Assembly: GCA_900754605.1 (NCBI GenBank)
Contig: CAAEDK010000308.1
Span: 1 to 8,233 of the forward strand
Origin: an uncultured Oscillospiraceae bacterium
GTDB lineage: Bacteria > Bacillota_A > Clostridia > Oscillospirales > Oscillospiraceae
DNA: 8,233 nt
Direction of reading: 5' to 3'
This document shows positions 4,946 through 8,233 of the stretch, in pieces. The position numbers and the translations under genes are program-made. How positions within the stretch are numbered: the first letter of the stretch is position 1; the number at the start of each line of letters is the position of its first letter. The notes beneath the pieces were generated by a model that ran no database searches, had not been told where the DNA came from, and worked only from the letters and a program-made list of their open reading frames with translations.

Positions 4946-5823
4946 TCATCTCCAGGTGGAGTTCGAAGCTGTCCCCACACGCGCCCGGCCACCGCTCCCA
5001 GAAGCAGGATGTTCCCGCAGAAGTAGAGCCACACCAGCAGGATGATCAGGGAGGCCAGGGAACCGTAGACCAAGGAGTACCGGGAGGACATCCCAATGAA
5101 CCAGGAGAACAGCACGGAGCAGGCCACCAGGGCTGCGGCGGACAGCAGGGCGGTGAGGTACAGGGTGCGGGTGTGGCGGCGGAAGGGGAGGGGAGTTCCC
5201 AGGCGGTAGACAGCCAGCACCAGGAGTAGTACCAGCAAGAATAGCAGCAGATAGCGCAGGCGGATCCACAGCTGGGATAGGGAAGCCAGGGGAATCAGGT
5301 TTAGCAGAGCCGGAGGCAGTCGAGACTCCAACAGCTTGAAAAACCAATTTCCGGTAAAGATGACCACGATGGACAGATAGATGGTCAGCAGAAACAGTAG
5401 GGAGAGGGCCACACTGAGGATCAGGCGGTGCAGACTGTTGGCCTGGCGGACCTGATACAACTCGTCCATGGTTTGGAGCAGAGTACGAAGCCCGGCTGAG
5501 GCGGACAGGCCGATGGTAAATAAACAGGCCAACAGAAGGGGGGTGGACTGGCTCTGGGGGATGGCAGAAACATAGTCCAGATAGTCCAGGATCAGGGACA
5601 GGCTCTCCTGTGGGAGGATAGAGTCCAGGGCGGAAAAGACCTCCTCCGGACTGAGCGGCAGCAGCCCGATAAAGAAGTTGACGCACATGAGAAGGGGAAA
5701 TAAGGTTAGGATCAGAAAATAGGCCAGGGCAGCTGCGGCCCGAGCCACACCCAGGCGGTTGTAAGTGTCTATGACACCCCACACAAAGGCTACAGGGGGC
5801 AGGTGGAGCAGAGATTTCCGCAT
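4942..5823 (-). CDS. YihY/virulence factor BrkB family membrane protein
   Basis: A 293-residue integral membrane protein of the YihY/BrkB family. The family is widespread and often misannotated as ribonuclease BN; its biochemical role is unresolved. Seen: a short cytoplasmic N-terminus, the family's first helix with AAALAYFLILTLFPLL (30-45), further helices at about 95-113, 133-158, 188-207 and 221-244, and the hallmark last helix YGSLASLIILLVWLYF (253-268) followed by NILLLGA. Six helices and about 290 residues fit the family. The ATG at 5823 has AGGAGG 9 nt upstream; an upstream in-frame start would extend into the rpsT terminator region. The previous gene's terminator lies 65 bp before it, yet I see no clear promoter, so expression may rely on a weak start or readthrough. 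Confidence 0.9.
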   Translation of the reverse strand: MRKSLLHLPPVAFVWGVIDTYNRLGVARAAAALAYFLILTLFPLLMCVNFFIGLLPLSPEEVFSALDSILPQESLSLILDYLDYVSAIPQSQSTPLLLACLFTIGLSASAGLRTLLQTMDELYQVRQANSLHRLILSVALSLLFLLTIYLSIVVIFTGNWFFKLLESRLPPALLNLIPLASLSQLWIRLRYLLLFLLVLLLVLAVYRLGTPLPFRRHTRTLYLTALLSAAALVACSVLFSWFIGMSSRYSLVYGSLASLIILLVWLYFCGNILLLGAVAGRVWGQLRTPPGDD

Positions 5824-5887
5824 AGAAGTGCGCCTCCTCTCAACGGTACTCCTCCGGGCGGGGTGGACCGCACCGGATGAAAGAAGC

Positions 5888-5916
5888 AAAAAGCCGCCTG
5901 CGACGCAGACGGCTTT
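5888..5916 (-). terminator. intrinsic terminator of rpsT
   Basis: On the minus strand a 9-bp GC-rich stem (5905-5913 with 5893-5901, one G-T pair) has a 3-nt loop, is extended by A-T pairs, and is followed by TTTTT (5888-5892). It begins 26 bp after the rpsT stop. Confidence 0.88.
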
Positions 5917-5941
5917 CTCTCTCTTGCTTGGTTCAGGATGC

Positions 5942-6205
5942 TCAGGCCAGCTTGCTCAGCTTGATGGTCATGCTGCTCTTTTTGTGGGCGGCATTGTTCT
6001 TGTGCAGCAGCCCCTTGACAACAGCCTTGTCCACAGCCTTGACGGCCACCTTGTAAGCAACATCGGCCTCGCTGCGGTTGCCTTCCGCCACCGCGGCCTC
6101 AAACTTCTTGATGTCGGTCTTGAGCGCGGACTTCGCGGCCTTGTTCTGCATGGCCTTGGTCTGGGACACCAGGACACGCTTCTTGGCAGACTTGATATTC
6201 GGCAA
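5942..6205 (-). CDS. rpsT: 30S ribosomal protein S20, TTG start
   Basis: An 87-residue S20, a helical 16S rRNA-binding protein needed for 30S assembly. Seen: the family start PNIKSAKKRV, the lysine/arginine-rich helices, and the closing segment with GLLHKNNAAHKKS. The start is decided by the ribosome binding site: AGGAGG (6213-6218) lies 7 nt before TTG (6203-6205), and translation from TTG gives the canonical (M)PNIK. An in-frame GTG at 6212-6214 overlaps the binding site and would add three residues, so it is unlikely. E. coli rpsT also starts at UUG, and S20 represses its own translation there; a similar control here is inferred. It is a single-gene unit with its own promoter and terminator, divergent from gpr as in Bacillus. 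Confidence 0.95.
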   Translation of the reverse strand: MPNIKSAKKRVLVSQTKAMQNKAAKSALKTDIKKFEAAVAEGNRSEADVAYKVAVKAVDKAVVKGLLHKNNAAHKKSSMTIKLSKLA

Positions 6206-6271
6206 ACCAAACACCTCCTCCGATTTTTAAAATCAATAAAATAGAACACAAGAATCCCTGTGCGGATATGT

Positions 6272-6300
6272 ATTATACCATCAGCCCTTTAAAAAAGCAA
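6272..6300 (-). promoter_or_regulatory. strong promoter for rpsT with AT-rich upstream element
   Basis: On the minus strand, TTGCTT (6295-6300), a 17-nt spacer and a perfect TATAAT (6272-6277). Upstream, 6303-6331 is rich in A/T tracts, resembling an UP element. The start near 6265 leaves a leader of about 60 nt. Confidence 0.8.
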
Positions 6301-6362
6301 CTCCTTTTTCAAAAAAATTTCGGATTTTTTCATGGGTGATCTAAGGGTGCAGTTGGGGTATC

Positions 6363-6390
6363 GTATAGTTCTTCTTTTGGCGCAGAAACT
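6363..6390 (+). promoter_or_regulatory. candidate forespore-sigma promoter for gpr
   Basis: GTATA (6363-6367) fits the sigma-F/sigma-G -35 pattern. GCAGAAACT (6382-6390) matches most of the sigma-F -10 consensus GGNNANANT, but the 14-nt gap is shorter than usual. No sigma-A promoter is evident. B. subtilis gpr is read by sigma-F and sigma-G, which motivates this guess. Confidence 0.25.
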
Positions 6391-6440
6391 ATCCACAAAG
6401 ACAGCCGGGGAATGCTCTGGCGGAACAGGAGGCGGTGCAG

Positions 6441-7331
6441 ATGGTTGGACGCAGGACAGATCTGGCCCTGGAGGCTAAGGAGATCTGGGAGGAGGGGGCG
6501 GCGGAGGCTGCGGTGCTGGAAGGGGTGGAAGCTGCTTCTGGGGAGCGGGAGGGCTTCCCCACAGAGATGGTGCGTATTTTGGACCGGCGGGGGGAAGAGG
6601 CCCTGGGAAAGCCTGTGGGCCAGTATGTGACACTCACTTTGGACGGTCTGGCCCGACGGGAGGAAGGGGCTTTCGGCCGGGCAGCACGGGCAGTAGCTGG
6701 GGAACTGACCGACCTGATGGAGGGCATTCCAATGGACGGATTGGTACTGGTGGTAGGGCTGGGCAACCGAGCAATCACACCGGACGCACTTGGCCCAAAG
6801 GTCCACGACCACACCTTGGTCACCCGACACCTGGTGGAGGGCTGCCCGGAGCACTTCGGCGGCTTTCGCCCAGTGGCCGCGCTGTCTGCTGGGGTACTGA
6901 GCACTATGGGGATGGAGAGCGGTGAGTTGATCCAAGGGGTATGCCGCCAGCTGAAGCCGTCCTGCGTAGTAGCGGTGGATGCCCTAGCCTCCCGCTCTCT
7001 GAAGCGGCTATGCCGCACCGTGCAGTTGTCAGATACAGGGATCTCCCCCGGCTCTGGGGTTGGCAACCACCGGGCGGCTCTGGACCGTACTTCTCTGGGT
7101 GTGCCGGTGCTGGCGGTGGGAGTCCCCACGGTGGTGGACGGGGCCACCCTGGCCGCCGATCTGCTGGGGACGGCGGAGCTGCCGCCCCTGGGGGAGGGTT
7201 GGGACCTGCTGGTTACCCCGAAAGACATCGACAGCCAGGTGAGCGACATGGCCAAGGTCATCGGCTATGGCATCGACCTGGCCCTCCATCCGGGGTTGCG
7301 GGTGGAGGATCTGGATCTGCTCCTCAGCTGA
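6441..7331 (+). CDS. gpr: GPR endopeptidase (spore germination protease)
   Basis: A 296-residue GPR, peptidase family A25, which degrades the small acid-soluble proteins bound to spore DNA when spores germinate. It is made in the forespore as an inactive zymogen. Seen: the N-terminal self-processing region RRTDLALEA (4-12), GLGN (106-109), the two family aspartates in ITPDALGP (Asp115) and VAVDALAS (Asp180), matching B. megaterium Asp127 and Asp193, and GSGVGNHR (204-211). The ATG at 6441 is chosen because AGGAGG lies 8 nt upstream; a GTG at 6435 is only 2 nt from that site. The region before the cleavage motif is only a few residues, shorter than in Bacillus, and the whole protein is shorter than the roughly 370-residue Bacillus enzyme. 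It is divergent from rpsT, as in Bacillus, but spoIIP does not follow. Confidence 0.95.
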   Translation: MVGRRTDLALEAKEIWEEGAAEAAVLEGVEAASGEREGFPTEMVRILDRRGEEALGKPVGQYVTLTLDGLARREEGAFGRAARAVAGELTDLMEGIPMDGLVLVVGLGNRAITPDALGPKVHDHTLVTRHLVEGCPEHFGGFRPVAALSAGVLSTMGMESGELIQGVCRQLKPSCVVAVDALASRSLKRLCRTVQLSDTGISPGSGVGNHRAALDRTSLGVPVLAVGVPTVVDGATLAADLLGTAELPPLGEGWDLLVTPKDIDSQVSDMAKVIGYGIDLALHPGLRVEDLDLLLS

Positions 7332-7570
7332 GGGGCGGGCTCCTACACAGATGCCGGCTGGGATGGCCAGATCAGATATGGAGGCTTTCAGGGTGGGGAT
7401 GGAGTTCATGCTGTCCGCCGCTCTATGATAGCGCAGGGAGGCAAAGGAAAACGCAGGGTAGTTGGTGGAGCCCCGGTACCAGCAGTCCCCGGGGGAGCAG
7501 ATGGGCTCCTAGTTCTCCAGCTGTCCTGGAGAAAGCCGCCTCGCCGCTGCACAGGCCGTATAGGGCTTTG
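7332..7570 (-). pseudogene. probable eroded 3' end of the gene to the right
   Basis: No intact gene. On the minus strand the neighbouring reading frame stops at 7571, but 7410-7508 in another frame encodes 33 codons with very high third-position GC and a protein-like sequence including WYRGSTNYPAFSFASLRYH. That segment is preceded in its frame by a TAG at 7509-7511. A third frame (about 7520-7570, LDKALYGLCSGEAAFS) is also plausible. The simplest reading is that the original protein continued here and was broken by a frameshift and perhaps a nonsense change; sequencing error is an alternative. No terminator is visible between this and gpr, which converges on it. Confidence 0.4.
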
Positions 7571-8233
7571 TCAAGCTGCTGCGGAGCCGGAACGGTCGAT
7601 CTCCGTCTTTGTGCCCATGCTCCAGTGCTGGACCTGGATGGGCCGTTCCCCGCTGTGGTCAAAGAGGAGGGAGGCCGCAAACCACAGGTCCTCTCCGTTG
7701 TCTGCCCGGGCCTCCAGTTCATAGACCGCCTCCCCATCATAGTTTCGGTCCCGGTATACCCCATCCGCTGGGGCAAGAGAGACGATCTGCCACAGGGCGG
7801 AGGTGTTCCGGGCATTCCAGGGGTTGTACCCGGTCCGGGTGAACTGGTCCAGCCACACCCGGCTCTGATCGTAGACACCGGCGGGCAGATCCTTCTCCGC
7901 AGTGTGCCAAAAGACCTCATTCTGTGCCGGGACCCACTGGGCGGGGGAGCCTTCATAGATACCGTAGTCCTGGTTTTCCGTAAAAATATCCACGCCGCCG
8001 GGGGCCATCAGGGGCTTTCTGCCCTCCCAATAGTCGTGGTACTCCTGATAAGCCTGGGAGCGGGAGTCCCGGACGTCCCCCTCTACCGGCCACACCCAGG
8101 TGAAGTCGTCCCCATCCAGGCGGATGACGCCCGCCTCGCCGCCGGAGAGGCTCTGGTGGAACCAGGTGGCGGTGTAGAGCAGATACTGGCTGCCGCCTCG
8201 CTCAAAGGCGGCGGTGTAGGGCCGCCCGCCGGA
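7571..8233 (-). CDS. unknown protein, 3' part of a gene running in from the right edge
   Basis: The frame is open from the window edge to a TGA at 7571-7573, giving 220 residues with the true start outside. A GTG at 8095 has no ribosome binding site and lies inside the open frame, so it is not taken as the start. I do not recognise the family. The sequence is soluble and rich in Trp, Tyr, Asp and Gly, for example YLLYTATWFHQSLSGGEAG, WVWPVEGDV, RTGYNPWNARNTSALWQIV and QVQHWSMGT, with no membrane segment in the visible part. This resembles an extracellular beta-rich domain of a lipoprotein or secreted protein, which is inference only. GC-rich codon use matches gpr. The C-terminus looks truncated by a frameshift. 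spoIIP, expected here by analogy to Bacillus, is absent. Confidence 0.6.
   Translation of the reverse strand, partial: SGGRPYTAAFERGGSQYLLYTATWFHQSLSGGEAGVIRLDGDDFTWVWPVEGDVRDSRSQAYQEYHDYWEGRKPLMAPGGVDIFTENQDYGIYEGSPAQWVPAQNEVFWHTAEKDLPAGVYDQSRVWLDQFTRTGYNPWNARNTSALWQIVSLAPADGVYRDRNYDGEAVYELEARADNGEDLWFAASLLFDHSGERPIQVQHWSMGTKTEIDRSGSAAA

Noticed and set aside
4468..5229. Long plus-strand open frame of about 250 codons
   Set aside because: It runs antisense to ridA and the YihY-type gene, is rich in low-complexity Gly/Gln, and has no ribosome binding site; both genes on the other strand have clear homology.
6389..7261. Long minus-strand open frame of about 290 codons
   Set aside because: It is antisense to gpr, and its Ser/Pro/Arg-rich content is typical of a shadow of a GC-rich gene.
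1..8233. CRISPR array, transposase or insertion sequence
   Set aside because: No regularly spaced repeats and no transposase-like protein were seen; the inverted repeats are single and short.

Overview
The window looks like chromosome from a GC-rich, spore-forming anaerobe of the class Clostridia. An Oscillospiraceae relative such as Flavonifractor or Pseudoflavonifractor is my guess from style, not something the sequence proves. The supporting evidence is a germination protease gene (gpr) divergent from rpsT, a Firmicutes arrangement; strong AGGAGG-type ribosome binding sites; a two-helix SecG; and high third-position GC in nearly all genes.

Layout, left to right. (1) A minus-strand redox and amino-acid block, 83-2363: a short PLP-dependent threonine/serine ammonia-lyase, then a thioredoxin reductase-like flavoprotein and thioredoxin. 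The last two are 37 bp apart and probably form an operon. A convincing promoter for the lyase (2399-2427) faces away from a tRNA promoter (2498-2526). (2) tRNA-Pro(GGG) at 2568-2644, with a strong terminator straight after it. (3) An AT-rich island, about 2840-3970, on the plus strand. It carries a predicted lipoprotein of unknown function and a 70-residue unknown protein. A 14-bp perfect GC-rich inverted repeat overlaps the -35 box of the lipoprotein promoter. A bidirectional terminator (4065-4099) closes the island. (4) A minus-strand housekeeping block: secG, ridA, a YihY/BrkB-type membrane protein and rpsT, each with recognisable signals. rpsT uses a TTG start. (5) gpr on the plus strand, divergent from rpsT. 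(6) A minus-strand gene of unknown function entering from the right edge. Its reading frame stops at 7571, but protein-like sequence continues in another frame, which suggests an eroded 3' end.

How the genes may fit together. Thioredoxin and its reductase form a dithiol-reducing pair. The reductase lacks the usual NADPH-binding residues and may use another electron donor. RidA hydrolyses the reactive enamine/imine products released by PLP-dependent threonine/serine dehydratases, so it is a functional partner of the lyase about 2 kb away. SecG serves secretion, rpsT translation and gpr spore outgrowth.

The least explained parts are the AT-rich lipoprotein island with its palindromic promoter, the tRNA leader, and the broken gene next to gpr. 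I see no CRISPR array, transposase, integrase or clear novel multi-gene system.
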